Positions 1 through 9,396 of a DNA stretch of 61,482 bases are shown piece after piece (position 1 is the first letter of the stretch; each line of letters starts with the position of its first letter). Below the pieces are notes generated by a model. The model made no database searches and was not told the DNA's origin. It worked only from the letters and a program-made list of their open reading frames with translations. A program made the translations under genes and the position numbers. The DNA is taken from assembly GCA_964496275.1 (NCBI GenBank), contig CAZBYL010000005.1, positions 1 to 61,482 on the forward strand, in the 5' to 3' direction. Origin of the DNA: CAZBYL01 sp964496275. GTDB taxonomy: Bacteria > Synergistota > Synergistia > Synergistales > Synergistaceae.

Positions 1-125
1 AGCCCATCCGCAGCCACCTTCCCCTAGGGGAAGGCTTTAAGAGCACCGGCCTGTATAAATTGGACACATGGAGGCTATTCTTGTTCTTGAATGTTTTGTA
101 AACTGAACATTCAAGAGAGAGGGGC
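1..125. repeat. Right arm of palindromic repeat plus start of flanking module A
   Basis: The first ~45 bases match the right arm of the palindromes at 56594-56767 and 60116-60350 (CCACCTTCCCC, then GGGGAAGGCTTTAAGAGCACC). They run into the module found between palindromes at the far end of the window (TGTATAAATTGGACA, GTTCTTGAATGTTTTG). In this copy CTTGAATGTT and AACATTCAAG form a perfect 10-bp hairpin (about 87-116). The left arm lies outside the window. Confidence 0.8.
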
Positions 126-220
126 TACGGATAGAGAGTTGCCCTCAGGAGATAGCCTCCTACTGCACATTGTTAGGTTGTGCGGGAATGCAGGTGATAT
201 CTGAATTATCAAGCCCTGCT

Positions 221-3154
221 CTATCCCTCTTCGAGTTTTACTTCTCCGCTCTTAAGAAGGTCTATCAAGATGGCTGCAAGTTTTGGGTCAAACTGAGTGC
301 CTGAATGTTTTTCAAGCTCGGAAATAACATAGTCCAGATTGCGGCATGTCCTGTACGGGCGTGTTGAACCCATCGCGTCCACCGCATCGGCCACGCCTAT
401 TATACGGGCGGCGAGAGGAATTTCTTCTCCCTTCAGCCCCTTGTTGTACCCTGTTCCGTCGTATCTCTCATGGTGATAAGCCGCACCGTCTTTTATATCA
501 TTTATTGTGGTGATGACTTCCAGTATGTTGCCTCCGGATGTCGGGTGCTGTTTCATTATCTGATACTCTTCATCCGTAAGTCTTGCCGGTTTGTTAAGTA
601 TGTTGTCGGGCACACCTATTTTGCCTATATCATGCAGCAATGCCGTGTAGTAAAGGTTGTCTATTGAATTTCTGTCCAGCCCGAGTTTTTCGGCTATTTT
701 TACGGCATACTTCGCAACCCTTGTGGAGTGCCCCTTTGTATATGTGTCCTTGGCGTCTATTGTGTTGGCGATTGCCGTCATCGCCTGTTCTGTTACGTTT
801 CTGAGCTCGTCCTGCCTCTTTAACAGGAGTTTGTTCTTCTTCGCATAGAAGAATCGCGTAGCCAAGAAGATGCTCCCCACGACTGCCATAGCGATAAGCG
901 ACAGAACCATAGGCTCCTCAAAGAGGTGCTTTTCCTTAGTTATATCAAGCTGTATCGGGATTCTGTTGGGTATTCCGTCGCTGTTGAACGCGTCAAAAAC
1001 GAAGGTGTAGTTTCCGCCGCTCAGATTGGTGTAGCTTATGCTCCCCATGCTCTTTGCGGAGCCTGATATGTCCTGTTGGTCAAACCCGTTCAGACTGTAT
1101 TTTATTCTGTTGTAATCGGGGTTTGCAAAACTGAGCACCGCAACGTCTATTGTGAGTCTCTGCGTGTCCTTGCTTATTGTGATGCTTTGGGGATTGATAT
1201 AGGTCTTATCGTCCACCTGTACCCTGTTTATTGCTATTTTGGGGCTCACGTTGTTCATATATACGTTATTTACGTTTATTGAGTAGACGCCGTTTGAACC
1301 GCAGATATAGAGGTTGACGTGTCTGTCCATATCGCTCCACGAGTTTGCCGTTACTGTGGAGGCAAACCCGTCTTTTCTTGTGTATGAGACAACGTAAGGT
1401 TTTTGCCCATCCAGCAGATCTTTCTGATCCAGTATGTGTACTCCCGTGTCCGCAAGCACCATGAGTCTGCCGTGCGGGCTTATTTTTAGGTCAAAGATTC
1501 CGCTTTTCACGGGGAAGTTCAGATCCAGTTCTCTTACCTTATTCTCTTTGTTCATAAAGCAGAGCCTCGAACCGGTGCTTATCCATGTTCCTTCGGAGGA
1601 TGGGTCATAGAGCATACGCAGAATGACACCGGAGGTAAGGCCGTTCTTTTTTGAATAGTTTGTGAGCTTGTCACCGCTGAGCGCGAAGATGCCGCCGCCG
1701 TCGCTTCCGAAATACACTGTGCCGTCCGGTGTTTCGCTCAGGCTTAATATTGTCTTGTTTGTGAGCCCGTCGGACTCTGTTATCGCTTTTATTATCTTTC
1801 CGTCCCGAATTATGGCGCCGCCGCCGTTTGTGCCTACCGCGATATCTCCGTTTGCAAGCTCCATTGTGAGGCGAACCTTGGCATCAGGCAGTCCGTCCTT
1901 TTCTGCGTAATATTTTGTCTTGCCGTCGCTGCTTACTGATATAAGCCCGAGGTTTTTATAGGTGCTGATCCATATTGTGCCGCGCGAATCGGCTTTCAGG
2001 CAGCGGACCCTGACCCCTTTAAGGTCCTTTGTCAGTGCCGTTTCCACATTTTTATATGACGAATCGACTATCGAAAGTCCGCTGTCCGTTCCGATATAGA
2101 GATGGTTGTTATGCCTCAGAGTTGAGTTCACTACATCCCTTTGCGCCAGAACCGCAAAGTTTATATCCATAAATTTGTTCTTTGCTATGTGCAGAAGTCC
2201 CTGACGCGATGAAGCTACCCAGTAGTTTGACTCATAGTCCTGAAAGACTTTTTCAACATTACTGTTTACCAGCGCCCCCTCCGCAACATGGAACTCGGAT
2301 GTTTTGTCGAGAAAGCCGAGTCCGTTGTCGCCGCAGGCCCAAATGAGCCCGTCGCTGTCCTCGTAAAGTCCGTTAATGGCGTCCAGCGAGCCGGTGTTAT
2401 ACTTTTTCACCTTTAGAGTGTCGTTGACTATGGAGAGCTCCGCTATACCGCCCTCGACAAGCCCGGCAAATATTCTTCCATCCCTGCACAGAAGGATGCT
2501 CAGTGTTTTATGGTTTTTCACAGCATCGGTATTTATATTTTTAATGTGACGGCCGTCCTTCATGATGAAAAGTCCGCCGTTTCTTGTGACGCACCAAAGC
2601 CTGTCGTCCCTGTCGAACACCATACCCAGTATAAATTCGGAGTCTGTGGCAGGGTCGGAAACTTTTTTTATGGTTTCGTTCTCAACAATGCCCAACCCGC
2701 TTCCGCTGCCGACATACATCTGTCCCTTGCTGTTTGCCGCAATAGAGCGTATAGAAGAGAATGCTCCTTCTCCGCTGTTTTTAACTTGGACAAATTTACC
2801 TTCGCCGCGATAGAATAATCCGCTTTCGTTCGTTCCCACCCAGAGCGTTCCTTTGTAATCCTCAAAGAGTGTGGTCGCGCTGATTGCGGTAAAACCTGAT
2901 TTTGCGTCGCTGCTGAAACGGACAAATTCTTTGCCGTCGAAGCGTATAAGCCCGCTGTAGCTTGCCGTCCAGATATATCCGTCGCTTGTCTGGATTACAG
3001 AGCTTGAGTCATTTGCGTCCATACCGCTTTCCGCATTGTACAGTGTTTGTGTATAATGGGACAGGAATTCCCTGTCTGCGTAGGCTCGTGACGAGGATAG
3101 CAGCGCCGAAAGGAGTATTATAAGTACATACAAGTTTTTTCTCACATAAAACAC
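221..3154 (-). CDS. Two-component-type beta-propeller sensor with HD-GYP domain
   Basis: Predicted c-di-GMP phosphodiesterase sensor, 977 aa. An N-terminal signal peptide (to about residue 26) is followed by many Reg_prop-type repeats (patterns such as DGYIWTAS, KGTLWVGT, RGTIWIST) that form an extracellular propeller. Next come a Y_Y_Y-like beta domain, one membrane helix near residue 750 and a cytoplasmic HD-GYP domain. HDIGK lies at residues 841-845 and HHERYDGTGY near 894-903. The third signature reads GYN instead of GYP, while the HD metal ligands are kept. The GTG start at 3154 has no strong ribosome site; GTG at 3145 is an alternative. No histidine kinase or receiver domain is present, so the propeller probably signals directly to the HD-GYP domain. 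Confidence 0.88.
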   Translation of the reverse strand: MFYVRKNLYVLIILLSALLSSSRAYADREFLSHYTQTLYNAESGMDANDSSSVIQTSDGYIWTASYSGLIRFDGKEFVRFSSDAKSGFTAISATTLFEDYKGTLWVGTNESGLFYRGEGKFVQVKNSGEGAFSSIRSIAANSKGQMYVGSGSGLGIVENETIKKVSDPATDSEFILGMVFDRDDRLWCVTRNGGLFIMKDGRHIKNINTDAVKNHKTLSILLCRDGRIFAGLVEGGIAELSIVNDTLKVKKYNTGSLDAINGLYEDSDGLIWACGDNGLGFLDKTSEFHVAEGALVNSNVEKVFQDYESNYWVASSRQGLLHIAKNKFMDINFAVLAQRDVVNSTLRHNNHLYIGTDSGLSIVDSSYKNVETALTKDLKGVRVRCLKADSRGTIWISTYKNLGLISVSSDGKTKYYAEKDGLPDAKVRLTMELANGDIAVGTNGGGAIIRDGKIIKAITESDGLTNKTILSLSETPDGTVYFGSDGGGIFALSGDKLTNYSKKNGLTSGVILRMLYDPSSEGTWISTGSRLCFMNKENKVRELDLNFPVKSGIFDLKISPHGRLMVLADTGVHILDQKDLLDGQKPYVVSYTRKDGFASTVTANSWSDMDRHVNLYICGSNGVYSINVNNVYMNNVSPKIAINRVQVDDKTYINPQSITISKDTQRLTIDVAVLSFANPDYNRIKYSLNGFDQQDISGSAKSMGSISYTNLSGGNYTFVFDAFNSDGIPNRIPIQLDITKEKHLFEEPMVLSLIAMAVVGSIFLATRFFYAKKNKLLLKRQDELRNVTEQAMTAIANTIDAKDTYTKGHSTRVAKYAVKIAEKLGLDRNSIDNLYYTALLHDIGKIGVPDNILNKPARLTDEEYQIMKQHPTSGGNILEVITTINDIKDGAAYHHERYDGTGYNKGLKGEEIPLAARIIGVADAVDAMGSTRPYRTCRNLDYVISELEKHSGTQFDPKLAAILIDLLKSGEVKLEEG

Positions 3155-3342
3155 CAGTCTTGTGTAATTAGAGTTATATTGTCTTTGTCTATTTAATTAT
3201 AAAGTAAAACCTATTATATTTTAATCTGATGCTCAAACCTATTAGAACTTATGTTTATTATAGCATCAATCATTTTGAGATGAATATACTTTTTATTCTA
3301 TTTTTTACAAATGAGTATGAATCTAAGAGAGGCGGATGTCCC

Positions 3343-4818
3343 GTGATAAGAAAAATTTATATATTTATTCTGCTGTTTCTTGCTTCGCTATTTTATGCCG
3401 ACGGAGCATACGCCGTAAAAATATCAATAGAGGCCCCCTCGTTTGAGGAGAGGGTTATGGAATCGGAACGCGACTTTTATGTTATAGGGAAAATCGACAG
3501 AGAGGGAATCGCTCCCGAGAAAATGGCTGTGGATATAAGGGTTGAGGTCGTCGAGACGGGAGAGGCGAGAGCGGGAAACCATCTTGTAATAAGGCATGTG
3601 CAGAGCCGTGCCGATAAAATATCAGGCATCACTCCGCCTGAGGATATTATGTTTGCGTACAGTGGTAAGGCCCCTTGGTCGGATATTACCGATGAGGAAC
3701 TTATGCAGTCGCCCCCGCCCGACTTGGTTTACAGACATGGAGATGAGAAAAGTTTTTATGACCCTTCTCTGAAAGCTGCTGTGACGAAAGATTCTTTTGC
3801 CGTTCTTGTGCAGGGCGGCTGCACAAAGGATTATGACAGCGATTATAAAAAAGTTTACGATGGGGATCTTGCATGGAAGTCATACAGAGTTTATGTTTTT
3901 GCTCTTTGCGAAGGTAAGATAGCCGCAAAAGAAGAATTTGATGTGATAATGGGTTCCGTGCCGGATAAAGTTCTTGCCCGTTTCTCGCCCGCGGGCCACT
4001 TCGCCAAGGTTCTTGATTTTGCGCGCGAAAATAATTTCCGCGTTTATAGGGACTCGTTTCCCGGTTATTGGAACAGAGGTCTGTCCAAAACCTATGAAAT
4101 TCCGGTTCGCTGGCGCGCAAACGATGCGCAAGAGTACCTTTCTCCCGTAGTTCACGCGGTGATGTACAATATTCCCGAGACAAGAAACGCATCGCAGACG
4201 GTCGAGATAGGGAAGATTGCGAACGACGGCTGGCTTGACGACAGGGACGAAATAATTTATTACTGCTACGACACGGGCGAACCGTCCATGAAGTACAGGG
4301 CTTGGTACGGAACCGGCATCATGGAGGGGCGCATATCGCCTTTTGCACGCGGCGACAGGCTGCGTTTTACGAGAGCGGAGTTCGATGCCGCCGAGAAGTA
4401 TTCTCCCGAAAAGGACGTTCCTGTGGTAGACTGGAAAGTCGGAGACTCCGTCACAATGGACAGGGGCATGACTCTTACTCTCTACGGCGCAGTGACTCCC
4501 ATACAGCCAAAGCCCGCCGATGTGAAGCAAAATCCGGACGGAACGTTTTTTATCGGAAACAGGATATCTAAGCTGCGTTATGATTTTGTCGATATGACGG
4601 ACGGTGTTCTCTATAGCTGCGAGTATCCCATATTTATGACGAGGTTTTACGGAACCGATAAGGAGCGGAAGGCGGACTCCATATATGAATTTCGCCACAC
4701 TTTCCGTTTTCCGCCGTCTATGTACGGAAAGATAGTCACGGTAAAAACTACCGCTTATGATTTGAAGGGCGCCGCAGCAGACGGAGCCGAAGAAAATTTT
4801 TATTTGAGAATAAGATAG
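3343..4818 (+). CDS. Secreted protein of unknown function
   Basis: 491-aa protein I do not recognise. I chose the GTG start at 3343 because GAGAGGCGG lies 5-8 bases upstream and the product then begins with a clean signal peptide (IRKIYIFILLFLASLFYADG, cleavage after AYA). A longer reading from 3229 would begin in AT-rich promoter-like sequence. The mature part is rich in charged and aromatic residues with beta-type patterning and no obvious catalytic motif. It probably acts outside the cytoplasmic membrane. It is divergent from the HD-GYP gene across an AT-rich 188-bp gap and lies 4 bp upstream of the MATE gene, so the two may share a transcript. Confidence 0.7.
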   Translation: MIRKIYIFILLFLASLFYADGAYAVKISIEAPSFEERVMESERDFYVIGKIDREGIAPEKMAVDIRVEVVETGEARAGNHLVIRHVQSRADKISGITPPEDIMFAYSGKAPWSDITDEELMQSPPPDLVYRHGDEKSFYDPSLKAAVTKDSFAVLVQGGCTKDYDSDYKKVYDGDLAWKSYRVYVFALCEGKIAAKEEFDVIMGSVPDKVLARFSPAGHFAKVLDFARENNFRVYRDSFPGYWNRGLSKTYEIPVRWRANDAQEYLSPVVHAVMYNIPETRNASQTVEIGKIANDGWLDDRDEIIYYCYDTGEPSMKYRAWYGTGIMEGRISPFARGDRLRFTRAEFDAAEKYSPEKDVPVVDWKVGDSVTMDRGMTLTLYGAVTPIQPKPADVKQNPDGTFFIGNRISKLRYDFVDMTDGVLYSCEYPIFMTRFYGTDKERKADSIYEFRHTFRFPPSMYGKIVTVKTTAYDLKGAAADGAEENFYLRIR

Positions 4819-4822
4819 CTCT

Positions 4823-6241
4823 TTGCAGGGTTTTGCACAGAAAGGATGTAACGTCATAACAACACTCAACGGTACCGAAAATTCACAAACACACAGACGG
4901 CTTGATGAGGGAAGTATCCCTAAGCTGCTTCTCAGCTTTGCGCTGCCCGCGATGCTCGGCATGGTTGCGGGAGCTGTTTATAACATAGTAGACAGGATTT
5001 TTGTGGGGCAATTTGTCGGAGCGAACGGCCTTGCCGCCATCAGCACGGCATTTCCGACGATGCTCTTGATGTTTGCCTTCTCTCTGCTAATCGGTGTAGG
5101 CGGCTCTTCCCGCGTGGCCATATTGCGCGGAGCAGGCAGACGGAGACCGGCGGAGCAGGCTCTGGCTCATTCCGTGATGCTTCTGGCTCTTGTCGGAGTG
5201 TTCGGAATGGCTTTGAGCTTTTTTGCCGTTGATACTCTGCTGCGCCTGTCGGGAGCCAGCGACAATGTGCTGCCGATGGCTGAGGCATATCTTCATATAA
5301 TCCTTTTGGGAGGGCCTCTGGCCCTTATGGGCAGCGGCATAAACTCACTTATTCGCGCCTGCGGCAGTCCCCGTTATGCTATGGCGACTCAAATAATAGG
5401 AGCATCGGCAAATGTTGTTCTGGATGCGGTTTTTATCTACGGCATGGGAATGGGAGTCGAAGGAGCCGCTTACGGAACTGTCATTGCGCAGGGAGCCGCG
5501 ACTTTAACGGGCCTTGCGTATTTCCTGTCGAAAAGCACGCCGCTTAAGATACGGATGCACTTTGTGCTTCGTCCTCGCTTTAAAGTGATAAAGAAGATAT
5601 GCGCCGTGGGAAGCGCGCCATTTTTTATGGAGCTCTCTTTTGTTGTATTTATGACTCTGATGAACCAAATAATATACAAATATGGCGGGGATATTGGTCT
5701 TTCCGCGCTGGGTATATTCTTCAGTTTGGACTCTATGCTCTTTTTGCCCGCAATGGCGATAGGTGAGGCTGCTCAGCCGATTATCGGATATAACTACGGG
5801 GCAGGCAAGCCGGAGCGGGTTATCAAGACAGTGAAGTGCGCTCTTATGCTTGCCACAGGTTTCTACGTTGTAAGCTTTACCTTCGCGGAAATTTTTGCGG
5901 CTCAGCTTATCGGCATGTTCAGCACTGACCCCGGACTTTTGGCCATAGGCGTTCCCGGCATGAGGATAAGCTATATAGGGCTTATCCTGTTCGGACTTCC
6001 CATTGTCACAAATTCTGCGCTGCAGGGGCTGGGCAAGGCAAAAATGTCTTTGCTGCTTTCACTTTTGAGACAGGGGCTTTTTCTGTACATTCCGCTGCTC
6101 ACACTGCCTCACTATTTCGGAATATGGGGAGTGTGGATGTCGTTTCCGGCGGGAGATATTCTCGGAGGCATACTGTCCTACTTCTTCCTGCGCAGCATAA
6201 TAAGCTGGCTTAAAACTCCCGAAGCTAAAATAGTTGTTTAA
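4823..6241 (+). CDS. MATE family multidrug/sodium antiporter
   Basis: About 472 aa with twelve predicted membrane helices and two MatE repeats. The first has the typical PAMLGMVAGAVYNIVDRIFV followed by VGANGLAAIS; the second starts near residue 240 and keeps a FNYGAG-like motif (YNYGAGKPERV). It should export organic cations or drugs in exchange for Na+ or H+. The start is uncertain. TTG at 4823 directly follows the previous stop codon but lacks a ribosome site, while AAAGGA at 4841-4846 sits in front of a non-canonical ATA codon. The core family homology begins near DEGSIPKLL, so the first ~25 residues are doubtful. Confidence 0.88.
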   Translation: MQGFAQKGCNVITTLNGTENSQTHRRLDEGSIPKLLLSFALPAMLGMVAGAVYNIVDRIFVGQFVGANGLAAISTAFPTMLLMFAFSLLIGVGGSSRVAILRGAGRRRPAEQALAHSVMLLALVGVFGMALSFFAVDTLLRLSGASDNVLPMAEAYLHIILLGGPLALMGSGINSLIRACGSPRYAMATQIIGASANVVLDAVFIYGMGMGVEGAAYGTVIAQGAATLTGLAYFLSKSTPLKIRMHFVLRPRFKVIKKICAVGSAPFFMELSFVVFMTLMNQIIYKYGGDIGLSALGIFFSLDSMLFLPAMAIGEAAQPIIGYNYGAGKPERVIKTVKCALMLATGFYVVSFTFAEIFAAQLIGMFSTDPGLLAIGVPGMRISYIGLILFGLPIVTNSALQGLGKAKMSLLLSLLRQGLFLYIPLLTLPHYFGIWGVWMSFPAGDILGGILSYFFLRSIISWLKTPEAKIVV

Positions 6242-6364
6242 GCCGGAACTTTTGTGCAGAGCAGCCGTTGTTTTCAAGGCAATCACAGGCAATGTTTAAT
6301 GGAAAAGATGTGCCGGCTGAGGACGTTTTGTCCGAAAACGGTTTCGGCAATAGTTATTTTCAGG

Positions 6365-6418
6365 ATAAAGAATCGATGCGCACCCTTTGCTGTCAGCGGG
6401 CGCGCATCGATTCTTTAT
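6365..6418. terminator. Bidirectional hairpin between convergent genes
   Basis: A 17-bp perfect inverted repeat (ATAAAGAATCGATGCGC at 6365-6381 and its complement at 6402-6418) with a 20-nt loop. It lies between the MATE gene (+) and the pstS-like gene (-). A T-rich stretch follows on the + side. Confidence 0.7.
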
Positions 6419-6443
6419 GTGTTTCTTTTCCTGTCGGTGTTGG

Positions 6444-7271
6444 CTATTTTATATCCTGGAGCGAAACGAAGCCTGTTTTGTTTACTATCTTCTGCCCCGC
6501 CTTGCTCTGCATGTAGTTGATGAAGTCGAGCACATCTCCCTCGGGCCAGCCGTTTGTGAACATGAAGAGGTGGCGCGCCAAGGGGTACTTTCCGCTGCGG
6601 GCCGTGGAAGCCGTGCCGGAGATACCTTCCACCTGAACTCCCTTAACAGCCTTTGTGACGTATCCCATGCCCTCGTATCCTATGGAATTTTTGTTGTTGG
6701 CAACTGCCGTCATCATTGCTCCGCTTGATGCAGTGACCTGAGCTTTCGGCGTGACTCTCGCTTTTTCGCCCTTATGCATTATCATTTCCTGCCATGTCCC
6801 GTATGTACCTGAACTTGTGTCTCTGCCTATAACCACTATCGCGCCCGGTTTGCCTCCGACCTCTTTCCAGTCTGTTACCTTGCCTGAGTAGATGTCTTTA
6901 AGCTGCGCCTTTGTGAGGCTCTTTACCGTGTTTGAGGGGTGAACTACCGGAACTATGCAGTCGAGAGCGACCGCGAAGGGCACGGGATAAACTTTTTTCG
7001 CCATGCAGGTGTCTGCTTCCTTATCCTTTATGAAACGTGAAGCGTTTGCTATCTGCGCGCTGCCGTCCGCTAAGGATTTGAATCCGTTTCCCGTTCCGGT
7101 TCCCGATACCGAGAATTTTATCCCCTTGTTTTCCTTCATGAACTGTTCCGCCGCCGCCTGCGCAAAGGGAAGTACCGTTGTCGAGCCGTCCATGACGATT
7201 GGAGCCGCAAAGCCTGCCGATGCACATGCCATTACCAGTGTAGCCGCCGCTGCCGCAATAAACTTTTTCAT
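6444..7271 (-). CDS. pstS: PstS-like phosphate-binding protein
   Basis: 275-aa periplasmic binding protein of the PstS/SphX type. The start at 7271 has AGGAGGA upstream and gives a signal peptide ending near AGFAA. The mature protein begins IVMDGSTTVLPFAQAAAEQF, the usual phosphate-site strand, followed by SGTGTGNGFKSL and GRDTSSGTYGTWQE, which carry the Ser/Thr/Arg/Asp phosphate contacts. It would deliver phosphate (or a related oxyanion) to an ABC importer. No pstC, pstA, pstB or phoU lies nearby, so the gene is an orphan here. The substrate is inferred from family membership only. Confidence 0.85.
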   Translation of the reverse strand: MKKFIAAAAATLVMACASAGFAAPIVMDGSTTVLPFAQAAAEQFMKENKGIKFSVSGTGTGNGFKSLADGSAQIANASRFIKDKEADTCMAKKVYPVPFAVALDCIVPVVHPSNTVKSLTKAQLKDIYSGKVTDWKEVGGKPGAIVVIGRDTSSGTYGTWQEMIMHKGEKARVTPKAQVTASSGAMMTAVANNKNSIGYEGMGYVTKAVKGVQVEGISGTASTARSGKYPLARHLFMFTNGWPEGDVLDFINYMQSKAGQKIVNKTGFVSLQDIK

Positions 7272-7366
7272 TTTCTTCTTCCTCCTGTTTTTTACTTGAT
7301 GGTGCAAGTATAGTGCCGCAAGGTTACGGCTGTGTGCAGATAGTGTAACAGGAGTGCAACAGCGTT

Positions 7367-8707
7367 CTACGGGAGAATGTTTTGTATCGCGGCGGCGCAG
7401 ACGTCCGTTACAAAGTCCATATCGCTCGGTTCTATAGTGAGAGGAGGGTTGAAGTAGAGCACGTCCCCGAGAGGGCGAAGCAGAACCCCCATCTTCAGAG
7501 CCTCCCTGTATATCATGTAGCCCGTCCGTTTTGAAGCGTCAATAGGAGTTTTATCTTCTTTGTCCTTTACAAGTTCTATTGCGTTAATCAGCCCTATGGA
7601 GCGGATTTCTCCGACATTGGGCATATCATTCATCTTTTCTCTTATTATCATATTAAAGTATTTTGCGTTTTCTGCTGCCTTTTCAAGGATTTTTTCCTCT
7701 TCAAAAATGTTGAGCACTTCTATGCCAGCCGCGCACGCCATTGGGTTTGCGCAGTAAGTGTGGCTGTGCATAAAGGCCCGCCCTGTGCTGTAGTCCGCAT
7801 AGAATGCGCTGTATATCTCATCTCCGACGACTACGGCGGCCATAGGCATGTATCCGCCGGTTATGCCCTTCGATATGCACATTATGTCGGGAGTTACACC
7901 GGCATGGCCGCAGGCGAACATCTTGCCGGTGCGTCCGAACCCTGTCGCTATCTCGTCCGCCGCCATGTGGACTCTGTACTTTGTGCACAGTTCTCTCAGT
8001 TTTTTAAGGTATATTGCGGGATATATTCTCATATCTCCCGCGCCCTGCAAGAGCGGCTCAAAGAAAAACGCGGCGCATTCGTCTCCATATTTTTCAAATG
8101 CCCTTTCCGCGTGCTCAAAACATTCCGCGCAGCATGAGCTTCTCTCTTTTCCGTAAGGACATCTGAAGCAGTCGGGAGCCTGTACGTGTATCACGTCAAG
8201 CATCAGAGGGCGGTATATTTCAGAGTAGAGGCTCACAGCGCCCAAGGCCAGAGCTCCCAATGTCTCACCGTGGTATCCGTTTGAAAGAGCCATAAAACGC
8301 TTTTTCTGAGGATTTCCGGTCTGGGCGTGGTACTGGAAACTCATTTTCATCGCGGCCTCTATAGCAGATGAACCGTTGTCCGTGAAGAAAAATTTTGTAA
8401 GCCCGAGAGGAACTTTCTGTGCCAGCCTTTCGCAAAGTTCTACAGCAGGTTCATGAGTGCAATTTGCGAATATCACCTGTTCAAGCTTATCAACCTGCCT
8501 CTTAACAGCATCGTTGATGCGTTTGTTGCTATGCCCCAGGAGGTTGCACCACCATGAGCTTATCACGTCCGCATATCTCTTCCCGTCTGTGCCGTAAAGG
8601 TACAGACCTTTGCCTCTCTCTATCACGATAGGGGGAAAGTCCTCGTAATCCTTCATCTGCGAGCATGGATGCCAAATATGTTTTAAATCTCTTCCTGCAA
8701 GGTTCAT
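7367..8707 (-). CDS. bioA: Adenosylmethionine-8-amino-7-oxononanoate aminotransferase
   Basis: 446-aa PLP enzyme that converts KAPA to DAPA with S-adenosylmethionine as amino donor. Class-III aminotransferase features are all present: WHPCSQM near residue 12, SSWWCNLLGH near 51, NGYHGETLGA near 143, DEIATGFGRTG at 251 and the Schiff-base Lys280 in ISKGITGGYMP. A cysteine cluster (C180, C183, C192, C193, C196) sits in a mid-protein insertion, a form seen in some anaerobe BioA proteins. The start codon overlaps the bioD stop in an ATGA, with GGAGATA upstream. It is the last gene of the bioYBDA operon. Confidence 0.95.
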   Translation of the reverse strand: MNLAGRDLKHIWHPCSQMKDYEDFPPIVIERGKGLYLYGTDGKRYADVISSWWCNLLGHSNKRINDAVKRQVDKLEQVIFANCTHEPAVELCERLAQKVPLGLTKFFFTDNGSSAIEAAMKMSFQYHAQTGNPQKKRFMALSNGYHGETLGALALGAVSLYSEIYRPLMLDVIHVQAPDCFRCPYGKERSSCCAECFEHAERAFEKYGDECAAFFFEPLLQGAGDMRIYPAIYLKKLRELCTKYRVHMAADEIATGFGRTGKMFACGHAGVTPDIMCISKGITGGYMPMAAVVVGDEIYSAFYADYSTGRAFMHSHTYCANPMACAAGIEVLNIFEEEKILEKAAENAKYFNMIIREKMNDMPNVGEIRSIGLINAIELVKDKEDKTPIDASKRTGYMIYREALKMGVLLRPLGDVLYFNPPLTIEPSDMDFVTDVCAAAIQNILP

Positions 8708-9396
8708 ATCGTTATCTCCTTATAGTAAGATGCCAAGCTGTCCGTGCGCAGAGAAAGGTTCTCTGCACCTTTTTCGGCTGTTGCTATCACAGGTACGCCG
8801 CTCAGTTCCTCTATTTCCTTTAAGTTATCTCTGTGCATGAAGTTGTCCTTCTTATACCCGTTGATGATGAGGCCCGCACACTTTATATTGTGAGACTTCG
8901 CATATTCGCATGTGAGAACGGCGCTGTTTATGGCTCCGAGCCCCGCTCCCGTAACTATAATTATTTCCAGTTCAAGCGCCTTTATGAGGTCTGTCTGCAT
9001 TATCCTGATTCCTTCGCGCCGCAGCGGGCATACAATACCGCCGCACCCTTCTACGGTAAGATAATCAAACTTTTTCGATATTGCTCGAAAGTCTGACAGA
9101 GCCGTGTTCAGACGAAAAGGTCTCCCCTCCGTCTCGGATGCAAGGTGCGGAGAGACCGGTGTTTCATAAATAAAGGATACGAGGGAGGACGGGGCATCGC
9201 CTATTTTTGCAGTATCGCAGACATATTTTGCGTCACCGGGTACAAGGAGATTTCCTCTTCTCTCGGCTCCGCTCAAAGCTGCTTTGTAATATCCCGCGTT
9301 TATTCCGCCGCAGCGCAGCGCCTTGACCATTAGCGCCGTTACATACGTCTTGCCGATGTCGGTTCCCGTACCTGTTACAAAAATTCCGCGGCTCAT
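8704..9396 (-). CDS. bioD: Dethiobiotin synthetase
   Basis: 230-aa ATP-dependent carboxylase that closes the ureido ring of dethiobiotin from DAPA and CO2. The P-loop is GTGTDIGKTYVTALM at residues 8-22. Further family motifs are KAALSGAE (about residue 38), VEGCGGIVCPL (about 114) and TGAGLGAINSAVLT (about 147). The gene overlaps bioB upstream and bioA downstream by 4 bp each, so translation is probably coupled. Confidence 0.94.
   Translation of the reverse strand: MSRGIFVTGTGTDIGKTYVTALMVKALRCGGINAGYYKAALSGAERRGNLLVPGDAKYVCDTAKIGDAPSSLVSFIYETPVSPHLASETEGRPFRLNTALSDFRAISKKFDYLTVEGCGGIVCPLRREGIRIMQTDLIKALELEIIIVTGAGLGAINSAVLTCEYAKSHNIKCAGLIINGYKKDNFMHRDNLKEIEELSGVPVIATAEKGAENLSLRTDSLASYYKEITI

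Noticed and set aside
3229..3342. Upstream extension of the secreted protein at 3343
   Set aside because: AT-rich, promoter-like, and the signal peptide begins at the GTG 3343 with a ribosome site.
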